DNA of 36,167 nucleotides. Source: Ilumatobacteraceae bacterium. Its GTDB lineage: Bacteria; Actinomycetota; Acidimicrobiia; Acidimicrobiales; Ilumatobacteraceae. The DNA lies in the NCBI GenBank assembly GCA_017853385.1, contig JAFMJR010000010.1:1-36167 (forward strand), read 5' to 3'. Under the pieces are notes generated by a model. That model was not told the origin of the DNA, did not search any database, and was given only the letters and a program-made list of their open reading frames with translations. Made by a program: the position numbers and the translations under genes. Each line of letters opens with the position of its first letter. Within the stretch, counting starts at the first letter, position 1. Below are positions 24,060 to 32,440 of the stretch, piece after piece.

Positions 24060-24584
24060 CTAAGCGCCAGTTAATGCTCGCCACGACATTGGCGAACTCG
24101 CGGTGACCTGTTCGAGAGAAAGCTGATATGTGGTCTCGGGAACGAGTCCGGTGATTTCTCGTACTTCGTAATAGGAATGAGCAGCATCGCCAACGCCAGC
24201 AAACAATTCTTTGCGACGCACAAGTAAATCGGCTGGCACATCATCGGTTAGCCAACCCCAAATGGTGAGCGCAAACGTGAGATCGTGCATCACTGGTGCG
24301 CGGCCATACATGGACGCACGGCGCAACGCAATGCCAATTGAACCACGGATCGCATCGTCAACCGACTCGCCAGATTGAACCTTGATCTTCGGTCGCGCAA
24401 CTCGCGCAAGCGTGAGAATGTACCCCTGATCTGGACCTTGAAAGCCAAGACTCGCACCACGTGGTTGCTTACCGTCTATTTCACCTGGGCGACCTGGTGT
24501 CCACGGTGCAGGAACGTGTTGAGGAGATTCGTATGCGCGAGCAGTATCTGTCGCGTTTACTGGAGCAAATTTTGGAGCAGCCAT
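24060..24584 (-). CDS. Unrecognised protein downstream of cimA
   Basis: 174 residues, family not recognised. There is a disordered, Pro-rich N-terminus (about 1-45, including PAPWTPGRPGEIDGKQPRGASLGFQGPDQGYI) and then an ordered part: LTLARVARPKIKVQSGESVDDAIRGSIGIALRRASMYGRAPVMHDLTFALTIWGWLTDDVPADLLVRRKELFAGVGDAAHSYYEVREI. No membrane segment or signal is visible. It starts 12 bp after the cimA stop and ends 3 bp before MOSC, so it is within that operon. The well-behaved coding and spacing make it real. Confidence 0.72.
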   Translation of the reverse strand: MAAPKFAPVNATDTARAYESPQHVPAPWTPGRPGEIDGKQPRGASLGFQGPDQGYILTLARVARPKIKVQSGESVDDAIRGSIGIALRRASMYGRAPVMHDLTFALTIWGWLTDDVPADLLVRRKELFAGVGDAAHSYYEVREITGLVPETTYQLSLEQVTASSPMSWRALTGA

Positions 24585-24596
24585 ACCCCTGCGAGC

Positions 24597-26171
24597 CTAC
24601 TTGGAATGCAGTAGTCCGTAGATGAGCGACTCTTCGAGTGCTCGCCACGAAGCCTCAATAATGTTTGATGAAACACCGATGGTGGTCCAATTTCGCTCAC
24701 CATCTGAAGCATCCAATAGAACGCGCGTTACTGCACCTGTCGCCGAACCCGAATCCAAGATGCGAACTTTGTAGTCGGTGAGATGCACACGCGACAACTG
24801 CGGAAATTGATTCAACAATGCAGAGCGCAGCGCAGTGTCAATGGCATTAACCGGACCATTTCCTTCCGCCGTGCACACTTCGCGATGTTCACCCACCCAT
24901 ACCTTCACAGTGGCTTCGGTAGTAAACGATCCACCTGGAGATTCATCGGTGATCACTCGCATGGATTCGACATTGAAAAACTTTTGTTCCCAACCAGTCG
25001 CACGACGCATCAGCAATTCAAGTGATGCATCGGCAGCCTCAAAGTGGTAGCCCTCGTGCTCCAAACGCTTCAAGTCATCAATCACTTGATTCACTGCTGG
25101 ACCATCCATTTTCAAACCGAGTTCTTCAGCCTTCATTGCAATAGTTGCGCGACCAGCCATTTCACTCACCAAAAAGCGAGTGCCGTTTCCAACAAGCTCT
25201 GGTGCAATGTGTTCATATGCATCTTTTGCGCGCGAGATTGCTGAAACGTGTAAGCCAGCTTTATGTGCAAATGCCGATGAACCTACATATGGAGCCTGAG
25301 GATTCAATGGGCGATTCAACACTTCGGCAACGTAGTTACTCACGGTGGTGAGTCGCTCAAGTCGACCCTCTGGCAAGCAATCAAAGCCCATCTTCAATTG
25401 CAAGTTTGGAATGACTGTGGTGAGATTCGTATTTCCTGTTCGCTCGCCCAACCCATTCAGCGTTCCTTGCACGTGACGAGCACCGCTTTGCACTGCGGCA
25501 AGCGAGTTTGCAACCGCGCAACCGGTGTCATCATGACAGTGAATGCCGATTGTTGCATCATCACCAATGTGCTTCTTTACTTCACCAACAATGTGCAGCA
25601 CATCTGATGGCAGAGATCCGCCGTTGGTATCGCACAACACCAAGTGAGTTGCTCCCCCGATAATTGCCGCTTCAAGAACGCGTAGTGAAAACTCTGGGTT
25701 TGACTTGAAGCCATCAAAGAAATGTTCCATGTCTACAAGTACTCGTCGGTTATTTCCGGTGAGGTACTTCACTGAATCAGACACCATGGCGATGCCTTCA
25801 TCGAGAGTGGTTTGCAATGCATGTTCCACGTGATAGTCCCATGCCTTGGCAACGATGCACACTGCAGAGGTTTGAGCTTCAATCAAATTTCGCAATGTTG
25901 CGTCATCGTCAACCTTGCCGAGAGGACGTCGTGTTGAACCAAAGGCAACAAGTTCAGAGGTCGTGAGGGTCAATTCTTTTTTTGCGCGTGCAAAGAATTC
26001 AATGTCTTTGGGATTGGCACCAGGCCATCCACCTTCAATGAAGTGCACTCCCAAAAAGTCCAATTGCTCAGCAATGCGAAGTTTGTCTTCAACACTTGCG
26101 GAAACACCTTCCACCTGCATGCCGTCACGCAATGTGGTGTCGAAAACTTCTACGAGTTGTTTCTGTGTCAT
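24597..26171 (-). CDS. cimA: (R)-citramalate synthase
   Basis: 524 residues of the HMGL/isopropylmalate-synthase family. FDTTLRDGMQVEGVSASVEDKLRIAEQLDFLGVHFIEGGWPGANPKDIEFF, the DLF-type block HCHDDTGCAVANSLAAVQSGARHVQGTLNGLGERTGNTNL, and the C-terminal regulatory domain (from about 390, ending LTDYKVRILDSGSATGAVTRVLLD) match the citramalate synthase branch (CimA) rather than LeuA. It condenses pyruvate with acetyl-CoA to citramalate, the first step of threonine-independent isoleucine synthesis. The start is preceded by AGAAGAG. Upstream lies an isoleucine-rich leader frame and an intrinsic terminator, consistent with attenuation by isoleucine. Confidence 0.93.
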   Translation of the reverse strand: MTQKQLVEVFDTTLRDGMQVEGVSASVEDKLRIAEQLDFLGVHFIEGGWPGANPKDIEFFARAKKELTLTTSELVAFGSTRRPLGKVDDDATLRNLIEAQTSAVCIVAKAWDYHVEHALQTTLDEGIAMVSDSVKYLTGNNRRVLVDMEHFFDGFKSNPEFSLRVLEAAIIGGATHLVLCDTNGGSLPSDVLHIVGEVKKHIGDDATIGIHCHDDTGCAVANSLAAVQSGARHVQGTLNGLGERTGNTNLTTVIPNLQLKMGFDCLPEGRLERLTTVSNYVAEVLNRPLNPQAPYVGSSAFAHKAGLHVSAISRAKDAYEHIAPELVGNGTRFLVSEMAGRATIAMKAEELGLKMDGPAVNQVIDDLKRLEHEGYHFEAADASLELLMRRATGWEQKFFNVESMRVITDESPGGSFTTEATVKVWVGEHREVCTAEGNGPVNAIDTALRSALLNQFPQLSRVHLTDYKVRILDSGSATGAVTRVLLDASDGERNWTTIGVSSNIIEASWRALEESLIYGLLHSK

Positions 26172-26206
26172 CTGATGCTCTTCTCTTCTGTCGAATTTTG
26201 GGGATT

Positions 26207-26232
26207 AAAAAAGCCGCCCGTGTGGGCGGCTT
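26207..26232 (-). terminator. Intrinsic terminator ahead of cimA (candidate attenuator)
   Basis: On the minus strand AAGCCGCCC (26232-26224) pairs perfectly with GGGCGGCTT (26219-26211) around the loop ACAC, followed by a U-tract (six T from 26212). The 7-bp core is entirely G-C. It is the clearest rho-independent terminator in the window. It ends 35 bp before the cimA ATG. It could simply end the leuB-ilvE transcript, but its place right after the leader frame suggests attenuation. Confidence 0.85.
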
Positions 26233-26233
26233 G

Positions 26234-26257
26234 GGCGTACGTCGGGTGACGCACGCC
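26234..26257 (-). promoter_or_regulatory. Stem-loop overlapping the leader stop codon
   Basis: In the minus-strand RNA GGCGUGCGU pairs with ACGUACGCC (nine pairs, one G-U) around a 6-nt loop. The 5' arm starts at the last base of the leader peptide stop codon, so a ribosome at the stop would cover it, while a ribosome stalled at the isoleucine codons would leave more of it free. It abuts the terminator stem with one base between. Its exact role (pause hairpin or part of an alternative fold) is not resolved. Confidence 0.55.
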
Positions 26258-26310
26258 TATCGAATAATGATGATCGCAATGCTGGACGTGTTGGCTCCGA
26301 AATGATTCAC
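26257..26310 (-). CDS. Isoleucine-rich leader peptide upstream of cimA
   Basis: GTG at 26310 to TAG at 26257 gives the 17-residue peptide MNHFGANTSSIAIIIIR. Five of the last seven residues are isoleucine, four in a row (ATC ATC ATT ATT), directly before the stop and the terminator. The next gene, cimA, makes the isoleucine precursor citramalate. This is the classical layout of ilv-type attenuation leaders. GGAG lies only 2 nt before the GTG, which is closer than usual, so initiation may be weak or start elsewhere in the same frame (open up to 26454). Not seen: an obvious competing antiterminator helix. Confidence 0.72.
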   Translation of the reverse strand: MNHFGANTSSIAIIIIR

Positions 26311-26374
26311 GGCTCCAGTCTGACGCCTGAAATGGCGTTCACCAACCCGCCAGAAGCCAACCTGTGAGGATGCC

Positions 26375-26427
26375 TGTGGATAAAGCCCTGCGGACGATAC
26401 TCCGCTTGTGGAAACGGCTGTGGATGA
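26375..26427 (-). promoter_or_regulatory. Cluster of DnaA-box-like motifs
   Basis: On the minus strand TTATCCACA (26383-26375) is a perfect match to the bacterial DnaA box consensus. TCATCCACA (26427-26419, one mismatch) and GTTTCCACA (26415-26407, two mismatches) lie within 52 bp in the same orientation. Possible roles are DnaA-controlled transcription, a titration site, or chance. dnaA and dnaN are not in the window, so this is not offered as oriC. Confidence 0.35.
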
Positions 26428-26451
26428 ACTTGGGGGAAACCCCTTCCAAGT
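26428..26451 (-). terminator. Imperfect hairpin downstream of ilvE
   Basis: In the minus-strand RNA ACUUG and GGGG pair with CCCC and CAAGU around a UUU loop, with a 3-nt bulge (GAA) on the 5' side. It lies 24 bp after the ilvE stop and is followed by UUC, not a U-tract. It is a plausible U-less terminator for the leuB-ilvE transcript. If so, the strong terminator near 26220 would belong specifically to the cimA leader. Confidence 0.45.
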
Positions 26452-26475
26452 CACCTCTGTGTAATACGAGCCCTG

Positions 26476-27393
26476 TTATTTCGCGTATTCAAGCCAGCTT
26501 GAATAGCGCGGGTCTTGTCCACGCACTGCCTTGGCATAAGTCGCAGCCACAGCACGGGTAATCGGGCCAGGGCATGGAACTGGACGGTCATCCACCGAAT
26601 TCACCGAGCCAACTTCTGCTGCAGTTCCGCACGCAAAAATTTCTTCGGCAATGTACAAGTCGCTGCGAGCAATGTTGTCTACCCGTACTTCGTGACCAAG
26701 ATCGCGAGCAATTCGAGTGACGCTGTTTTGCGTGATTCCTTCGAGGGCTCCAGCAGACGTAGGAGGAGTCAAAATGATTCCATTTCGAACCACAAACAGG
26801 TTTTCTCCCGTGCATTCTGCAACCAAACCATTTGGTGCAAGCATGATGGCTTCGTCATAGCCAGCCTTCAATGCTTCAACTTTGGCAAGTGATGAGTTCA
26901 CGTAGTTGCCAACTGTCTTTGCAGCAGGAGGCATGGTGTTGTGATCATGGCGAGTCCATGAAGAAATCTTCATGCGCACACCTTTTTCTACAGCGTCATC
27001 GCCTAAGTAAGCGCCCCATGGCCAACACGCGATTGCAACATCGGTTTTGCATGGCGTGGTGTTCAGACCCATTTCGCCGTATCCGTAATACGCGATTGGG
27101 CGAATGTAACAAGCAGGCAATCCAGTTGATGCAACCGTGTCTTTCACACCTTGAACAAGTTCTTCAAGGGTGTACGGCATTGGCATTTGCAAAATCTTTG
27201 CCGAGTTAATGAAGCGTTGCATGTGCTCAGTAAGGCGGAAAATTGCTGGGCCCTTGTCGGTTTCGTATGCGCGAATACCTTCAAATACTCCAGTGCCATA
27301 GTGCAATGTGTGTGTGAGCACATGTACTTGTGCCTTGTCCCAATCAACAAGCTTGCCGTTCATCCAAATCTTTGGTGTCGTCGTAATTGGCAT
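26476..27393 (-). CDS. ilvE: Branched-chain amino acid aminotransferase
   Basis: 305-residue class IV PLP enzyme performing the last step in leucine, isoleucine and valine synthesis. Seen: HTLHYGTGVFEGIRAY (28-43), YIRPIAYYGYGEMGL, the PLP lysine Lys159 in PPAAKTVGNYVNSSLAK, ECTGENLFVVRNG with Glu193, and GALEGITQNSVTRIARDLG. The spacing equals E. coli IlvE. AAGGGG 5 nt before the ATG is a good Shine-Dalgarno. It follows leuB by 38 bp on the same strand and is probably co-transcribed. Confidence 0.95.
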   Translation of the reverse strand: MPITTTPKIWMNGKLVDWDKAQVHVLTHTLHYGTGVFEGIRAYETDKGPAIFRLTEHMQRFINSAKILQMPMPYTLEELVQGVKDTVASTGLPACYIRPIAYYGYGEMGLNTTPCKTDVAIACWPWGAYLGDDAVEKGVRMKISSWTRHDHNTMPPAAKTVGNYVNSSLAKVEALKAGYDEAIMLAPNGLVAECTGENLFVVRNGIILTPPTSAGALEGITQNSVTRIARDLGHEVRVDNIARSDLYIAEEIFACGTAAEVGSVNSVDDRPVPCPGPITRAVAATYAKAVRGQDPRYSSWLEYAK

Positions 27394-27431
27394 GTCGTCC
27401 CCTTAATGAAAAATGTTGTTAAAACTTAGCG

Positions 27432-28445
27432 TTACTTGCCGGCAACTCTGGCTGCAATTTCGTCGCCAACTTGCGATGTTGTTCCAGCGCTTGGATTTAC
27501 ACAGGCTGAGCGTAATTTCGCCGCACCTGCAGTTTCGCCAAGGAATTCCAGCATGTGTGCTGCAGACAAGATTGCCGCTACTGGGTTTGCTTTACCGGTG
27601 CCCACGATGTCTGGCGCTGAGCCATGCACTGGTTCAAACATCGAAGGGCCAGTTCGTTTTGGATTGAGGTTTGCAGAAGAAGCAACACCAATTCCACCAC
27701 TCACTGCACCACCAAGGTCGGTCAAAATATCGCCAAACAAGTTGTCGGTAACAATTACGTCGTAACGCTGTGGGTCTTGCACAAAGTAAATGCATGCTGC
27801 ATCAACGTGGTTGTACGCGGTGCCAACTTGTGGAAACTCTTGTGCAACTTTGTTGAAGGTGCGCTGCCACAAGTCTCCTGCAAACGTCAGCACGTTTGTT
27901 TTGTGTACAAGTGTGAGATGCTTGCGCTCGCGTTGCGCTGCTAATTCAAATGCATATCGAACGCAACGCTCCACTCCGTGCGCCGTGTTCACACTTCCCT
28001 GCGTTGCAACTTCAAATGGAGTTCCCTTGCGCAATACTCCACCCTCGCCAACATATGGTCCTTCAGTGTTTTCGCGAATCACCACAAAATCGTGCGGCTG
28101 AGTGTGGCCTGGTGCAACTCCAGCAAACGGGCGTTGATTGATGTACAGGTCAAGTTCAAACCGCATCTTCAACAACAGTCCGCGTTCAATCACTCCAGGT
28201 GGTACCTCTGGTGTACCAACTGCGCCCAACAAGATCGCATCAAATTTGCGAAGCTCACTAAGTGTTGCATCTGACAACACTTCGCCGTCACGCAAGTAAC
28301 GAGCACCGCCAAGGTCAAAACTTGTGGTTTCCACATTGATTCCTGCGGCCTGCACAACCTTGAGTGCTTCAGTGGTGACTTCTGGTCCGATTCCGTCGCC
28401 GCCGATTACTGCAACGCGATGTGCTGATGTTGTTTTTGCCGACAT
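27432..28445 (-). CDS. leuB: 3-isopropylmalate dehydrogenase
   Basis: 337-residue member of the isocitrate/isopropylmalate dehydrogenase family. [21 protein letters not shown] at the N-terminus, the substrate arginines in [32 protein letters not shown], the [10 protein letters not shown] lysine, [40 protein letters not shown] and [34 protein letters not shown] are all present. It oxidises 3-isopropylmalate to the leucine keto precursor, and in citramalate-using organisms may also act on the methylmalate homologue. Divergent from greA with 49 bp between. leuC and leuD are 5.6 kb away on the other strand. Confidence 0.96.
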   Translation of the reverse strand: MSAKTTSAHRVAVIGGDGIGPEVTTEALKVVQAAGINVETTSFDLGGARYLRDGEVLSDATLSELRKFDAILLGAVGTPEVPPGVIERGLLLKMRFELDLYINQRPFAGVAPGHTQPHDFVVIRENTEGPYVGEGGVLRKGTPFEVATQGSVNTAHGVERCVRYAFELAAQRERKHLTLVHKTNVLTFAGDLWQRTFNKVAQEFPQVGTAYNHVDAACIYFVQDPQRYDVIVTDNLFGDILTDLGGAVSGGIGVASSANLNPKRTGPSMFEPVHGSAPDIVGTGKANPVAAILSAAHMLEFLGETAGAAKLRSACVNPSAGTTSQVGDEIAARVAGK

Positions 28446-28494
28446 AGTGATGCCCCATCGTAGGGTGGATTTGGCGCAGATAGCCTTTAGGCGT

Positions 28495-28977
28495 ATGGCA
28501 AAGCACCAACTCTCACAGTCCGCCTATAACCGCCTCAAGGCCGAATTTGACGACCTGACCACGCGCGGACGCATTGATGTTGCCTACAAAATTGAGCGAG
28601 CCCGCGAGCTTGGCGACCTGAAGGAAAACGGCGATTATCACGCTGCCAAAGACGAACAGGGCCACATGGAGGGCCGAATCCGCCAGATCGAATCCATTCT
28701 TGAAGATGCCGAAGTGGTCACTCCTCCAGCAGACGGTGTGGTTGGCCTTGGTTCAATCGTGGCCATTGTGTACGAGGGAGACTCCGACTCAGATGCCGAG
28801 TCGTATCTCATTGGCCACGTTGAAGAAAAGCCAGAAGACGACAACGTGAGCGTGATGAGCCCTTCTTCACCGCTTGGTGCCGCACTGCTTGGTGCAAAAG
28901 AAGGCGACATGGTCACCTACGAAGCACCGAATGCGAAACTCAAAGTAAAAGTGTTGTCTACTAAAGCTCAGAAATAA
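28495..28977 (+). CDS. greA: Transcription elongation factor GreA
   Basis: 160 residues of the GreA/GreB family. The N-terminal coiled coil has [70 protein letters not shown], with the acidic tip residues in [13 protein letters not shown]. The C-terminal FKBP-like domain has [25 protein letters not shown] and [30 protein letters not shown]. It rescues backtracked RNA polymerase by stimulating transcript cleavage. The ATG at 28495 is chosen; the frame stays open upstream, but that part is antisense to leuB. The next gene starts 10 bp downstream and may be in the same operon. Confidence 0.95.
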   Translation: MAKHQLSQSAYNRLKAEFDDLTTRGRIDVAYKIERARELGDLKENGDYHAAKDEQGHMEGRIRQIESILEDAEVVTPPADGVVGLGSIVAIVYEGDSDSDAESYLIGHVEEKPEDDNVSVMSPSSPLGAALLGAKEGDMVTYEAPNAKLKVKVLSTKAQK

Positions 28978-28987
28978 TTCGGAGAAT

Positions 28988-29824
28988 ATGGCCCTTCCTC
29001 CAGGTCGATTGATCGACATTCCAGAGCGCGGTCAAACATTCATCCGTGAAGTACAAGGACCCGCCGGTGCACCAACGTTGATTTTGCTGCACGGCTGGAC
29101 AGCAACTGCAGACCTCAATTGGTTTACGTGTTTTGATGAACTTGGAAAACACTTCAACGTTGTTGCACTTGATCATCGTGGTCATGGCCAAGGCATTAGA
29201 TCACGCTCTTCATTTCGACTAGAAGACTGTGCTGATGACGCTGTCGCCTTGGCAGACACACTCGGCATCAACACATTCATTCCTGTTGGATATTCCATGG
29301 GCGGCACCATTGCTCAACTCATTTGGAAACGACATGAGCATCGCGTAAACGGTCTTGTGCTGTGCAGCACCGCACCAATTTTCGCTAAGTCACGTGAAGA
29401 GCGACTTGGTTTTCTTGGACTCACTGGCTTGGCCGCAATTGCACGATTCACACCAACGCAGACTGTGGACTGGATAACCGAGCAGGTGTACCTGCAACGC
29501 AAGTCCGAAGGACTTGATCAATGGGCACTCGATGAAATGTCTGGCCATGACTGGCGTCAAATACTTGAAGCAGGAAAAGAAATTGGCAGTTTTAATTCGT
29601 TGAAGTGGCTTCCTTCAGTAGATGTTCCAACATCGGTGGTGATCACCACTCAAGATCAAGTGATTCCACCCGAGCGCCAGCAACGACTTCTTGAACTACT
29701 GAAAGACGTTGATGTTCACCTTGTTGATGGTGGACATAACGCGATTTATGCCGAGCAGCGCACCTATGTGCCCAAACTTGTTGCAGCGTGCACCAGCGTG
29801 TACCAGCGCGCAATTAAGAACTAA
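28988..29824 (+). CDS. Alpha/beta hydrolase (serine type)
   Basis: 278 residues. LILLHGWTATADLNW (31-45) carries the oxyanion HG motif, and the nucleophile elbow is GYSMGG with Ser103. Asp223 (TTQDQVIPP) and His250 (DGGHNAI) complete the triad. LDHRGHGQG is a typical strand-loop of esterases and lipases. Substrate is unknown. GGAG 4 bp before the ATG acts as Shine-Dalgarno. It follows greA closely and overlaps the convergent nadC gene by 4 bp. Confidence 0.88.
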   Translation: MALPPGRLIDIPERGQTFIREVQGPAGAPTLILLHGWTATADLNWFTCFDELGKHFNVVALDHRGHGQGIRSRSSFRLEDCADDAVALADTLGINTFIPVGYSMGGTIAQLIWKRHEHRVNGLVLCSTAPIFAKSREERLGFLGLTGLAAIARFTPTQTVDWITEQVYLQRKSEGLDQWALDEMSGHDWRQILEAGKEIGSFNSLKWLPSVDVPTSVVITTQDQVIPPERQQRLLELLKDVDVHLVDGGHNAIYAEQRTYVPKLVAACTSVYQRAIKN

Positions 29825-30744
29825 ACAACGATTGTTTCTAGATCAAGACCAATGTCGAGCACTTTTGCAGAGTGAGTGAGCGCGCCAACCGAGATGTAAT
29901 TCACTCCGGTTGCAGCAACACTCTCGGCGTTTTCTAAAGTCAATCCACCACTCGCTTCAAGCACGACAGCTCTACCCGTAGAAGCGAAGTGCTGTTTAGC
30001 AATTGCTACTGCTTCACGAAGAACGCCAGGTGCCATGTTGTCAAGCAGCACTAAATCTGCGCCCGCGCCAAGGGCTGTTTTCAATTGGTCAAGTGTGTCA
30101 ACTTCAATTTCGAGCACGATGTTTGGTGCAGCGGCGCGCACTGCGGCAAACGCTTGTGCCACACCGCCTGCAGCAACAATGTGATTGTCTTTCACAAGAG
30201 CAGCATCAGATAGTGACATTCGGTGATTTACTCCACCACCACAGCGCACTGCATACTTTTCAAGTGCGCGCATGCCCGGAGTGGTTTTGCGAGTGTCTCG
30301 CACTTTTGCACCTGTTGACGCAATGGCATCCGCCCATTGGCTCGTTGCTGTTGCAACACCCGACAGATGCCCCAGCAAATTAAGTGCGGTGCGTTCTGCT
30401 GTTAGCAACCCTCGTGTCGGACCCTCCACTGTTGCCACACGTGCGCCAGGTTGCACCCGCGCACCGTCTGCAACAAGTTGCACAAACTTCACTTGCTCGG
30501 CGCCACACACCATGTCAAATACCGCACCAGCAACTGCAAGCCCAGCGATGCAACCGGTTTGACGCGATGCAAACACTCCTGCACTGCGTTGATGTGCTGG
30601 AACCGTTGAATTCGTGGTGACGTCTGGACCATTGTGCAAATCTTCATCAAGCGCAACCGAAATCAATCGACGAACATCGTCAACAACTAGCCCTGCAGCC
30701 AAAATGTTTTCTGCTGATTGATCTGAAAGTTTGTGATGCAACAT
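29821..30744 (-). CDS. nadC: Nicotinate-nucleotide pyrophosphorylase (quinolinate phosphoribosyltransferase)
   Basis: 307-residue enzyme converting quinolinate and PRPP to nicotinate mononucleotide, the last step of de novo NAD precursor synthesis. DLHNGPDVTTNSTVPAHQRSAGVFASRQTGCIAGLAV opens it. Central markers are ERTALNLLGHLSGVATATSQW, VRDTRKTTPGMRALEKYAVRCGGGVNHRMSLSDAALVKDNH, and VLEIEVDTLDQL; the end has LEASGGLTLENAESVAATGVNYISVGALTHS. Length is normal. It follows nadB by 8 bp in the operon nadA-nadB-nadC. Confidence 0.97.
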   Translation of the reverse strand: MLHHKLSDQSAENILAAGLVVDDVRRLISVALDEDLHNGPDVTTNSTVPAHQRSAGVFASRQTGCIAGLAVAGAVFDMVCGAEQVKFVQLVADGARVQPGARVATVEGPTRGLLTAERTALNLLGHLSGVATATSQWADAIASTGAKVRDTRKTTPGMRALEKYAVRCGGGVNHRMSLSDAALVKDNHIVAAGGVAQAFAAVRAAAPNIVLEIEVDTLDQLKTALGAGADLVLLDNMAPGVLREAVAIAKQHFASTGRAVVLEASGGLTLENAESVAATGVNYISVGALTHSAKVLDIGLDLETIVV

Positions 30745-30752
30745 GTCTATTC

Positions 30753-32435
30753 CTATGCCTCAGTGGGCATTCCACTAATTGACAATGAATTTTCATGCAA
30801 TGAAACTTCAAGATGTCGCACCCACACATCGCGCTGCTCAGTGGCATCGGTGCGACGATGGCAGCCGCGACTTTCTGTACGGGCCAATGCACTAGCAGTT
30901 ACCGCTGTCGCAACTGTCAAAATATTCGTCGCCTCAAAATTGCGTCTTGTTGCAGCCACATGCACATCTACCTTTTCCGCTGCAACGGAAAGCGCATCAA
31001 GCGCCGACTGCATGCCAACCGGAGTGCGCAATACACCAACATGCTTGCTCATCGTGGTTCGCACATGCGTTCGCAGCGAATCATCAAGTAGTCCAATAAC
31101 AGCAGACGCTGAGCATTCTTCTGGCTCAACTCGTTCAGGAATCTTCCATGCGAGATTTCTACCCACGCGCGTACCCACTACCAAACTTTCTGTGAGCGAA
31201 TTTGAAGCCAAGCGGTTAGCACCGTGCACACCTGTGTACGCCACTTCACCAACTGCATATAAACCATCGACCTCGGTGAGACCATCAAGGTTCGAATCAA
31301 TTCCCCCGCAGGTGTAGTGAGCTGCAGGAGCTACAGGAATTCTCTGCGTCAACGGGTCAATCCCGGCTGCGCGACAAGCTTTGGTAATAAAAGGAAAACG
31401 TTCTTCAAAGTTTTCGATTGCAGTCGCATCTAGGTACACGTGATCATCAACACCAGCAGGTGCTTGTGCCATACGCGCACTGATCGCAGATGCAACCACA
31501 TCTCGTGGCGCCAAATCTTCTTGTGGATGCACGCCCTTCATGATTCGCTCACCCGCGGCGTCATACAAAATTGCGCCCTCACCTCGAACTGCTTCGCTGA
31601 TCAACATTTGTTGTTGAGTTGAACTCGCCGAATGCCACAACACAGTTGGATGAAACTGCACGAACTCCACATCGCGAAGAGTTAATCCCGCACGCAATGC
31701 GAGCGCGTGACCGTCACCTGTAACTGCGGGAGGGTTTGACGTGCTGGCAAATACCTGGCCATATCCGCCAGTTGCAATTACAACAGCCGGAGCTTTTACT
31801 AACCCAACACTTTCAACATTTCCATCTGCATCCAGCTTTGCAATGCGTACGCCTGCAATGCGCCTACGTCCACCAGATGATTTGCCAAACACTAAGTCGA
31901 GTGCAAATGCGTGATCCATCACTTCAACACCGGCATTGATGGCATTCATGTCAAGAGTGCGTTGCACTTCGGCACCCGATTGGTCACCGCCAGCGTGCAC
32001 AATACGCGAGTGAGAGTGTCCACCTTCGCGAGTGAGAGCACGTAACCCATCGCTACCTGGGTCGAAAGCGGCTCCTAAACGCTCTAAGTATTGAATTGCA
32101 GTTGGAGCATCACGCACCAGCGAGGTCACCGCTGCCTCATCACACAAACCTGCACCTGCAAGCAGTGTGTCGCGCACGTGTTCACCAAACGTGTCAGCGG
32201 GGTCAAGCACTGCAGCAAGTCCACCCTGAGCCCATGCTGTGCTACCTGCATCAAGGGTGTCTTTCGTAATGATCAATACATCACGAACAGGGCGTGCGGC
32301 CAATGCCGCAGCCAATCCAGCTGCACCAGAGCCAAGCACCACTACATCTACTTCGCGCGTCCATGAAACTTCTGGGGCGGCTAATTGTGTAGGCAGATTC
32401 ACCAGTAACTGTTGAACGCGCGAACCAGTCGGCAC
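30753..32435 (-). CDS. nadB: L-aspartate oxidase
   Basis: 560-residue FAD enzyme oxidising aspartate to iminoaspartate for quinolinate synthesis. The FAD-binding DVVVLGSGAAGLAAALAARP (29-48), AWAQGGLAAVLDPADTFGEHVRDTLLAGAGLCDEAAV, TREGGHSHSRIVHAGGDQSGAEVQRTL, EFVQFHPTVLW, LAPRDVVASAIS, and HYTCGGIDSNLDGLTEVDGLYAVGEVAYTGVHGANRLASNSLTESLV are all in the family. GTG at 32435 is supported by GAAGGA 9 nt upstream. It lies 5 bp after nadA and 8 bp before nadC, so the three form one operon. Confidence 0.97.
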   Translation of the reverse strand: MPTGSRVQQLLVNLPTQLAAPEVSWTREVDVVVLGSGAAGLAAALAARPVRDVLIITKDTLDAGSTAWAQGGLAAVLDPADTFGEHVRDTLLAGAGLCDEAAVTSLVRDAPTAIQYLERLGAAFDPGSDGLRALTREGGHSHSRIVHAGGDQSGAEVQRTLDMNAINAGVEVMDHAFALDLVFGKSSGGRRRIAGVRIAKLDADGNVESVGLVKAPAVVIATGGYGQVFASTSNPPAVTGDGHALALRAGLTLRDVEFVQFHPTVLWHSASSTQQQMLISEAVRGEGAILYDAAGERIMKGVHPQEDLAPRDVVASAISARMAQAPAGVDDHVYLDATAIENFEERFPFITKACRAAGIDPLTQRIPVAPAAHYTCGGIDSNLDGLTEVDGLYAVGEVAYTGVHGANRLASNSLTESLVVGTRVGRNLAWKIPERVEPEECSASAVIGLLDDSLRTHVRTTMSKHVGVLRTPVGMQSALDALSVAAEKVDVHVAATRRNFEATNILTVATAVTASALARTESRGCHRRTDATEQRDVWVRHLEVSLHENSLSISGMPTEA

Positions 32436-32440
32436 TGTGA

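Larger units (their letters stand above)
26172..26475. other. 304-bp ilvE-cimA intergenic region
   Basis: The only gap above 300 bp in the window. Read in the direction of transcription (minus strand) it contains, after the ilvE stop: an imperfect hairpin (26428-26451), a cluster of DnaA-box-like sites (26375-26427), an isoleucine-rich leader frame (26257-26310), a stem-loop adjoining its stop codon (26234-26257), and a strong intrinsic terminator (26207-26232) 35 bp before cimA. Each is listed separately. Confidence 0.85.

Noticed and set aside
26311-26454. Longer version (65 codons) of the leader frame
   Set aside because: The upstream codons look like non-coding sequence, rich in Ser/Gly/Val without pattern, and overlap the DnaA-like motifs; only the last 17 codons fit a leader peptide.
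30733-31317. 194-codon plus-strand frame inside nadB
   Set aside because: Shadow of nadB on the other strand; Ser/Thr/Arg-rich with no domain, while nadB is unambiguous.
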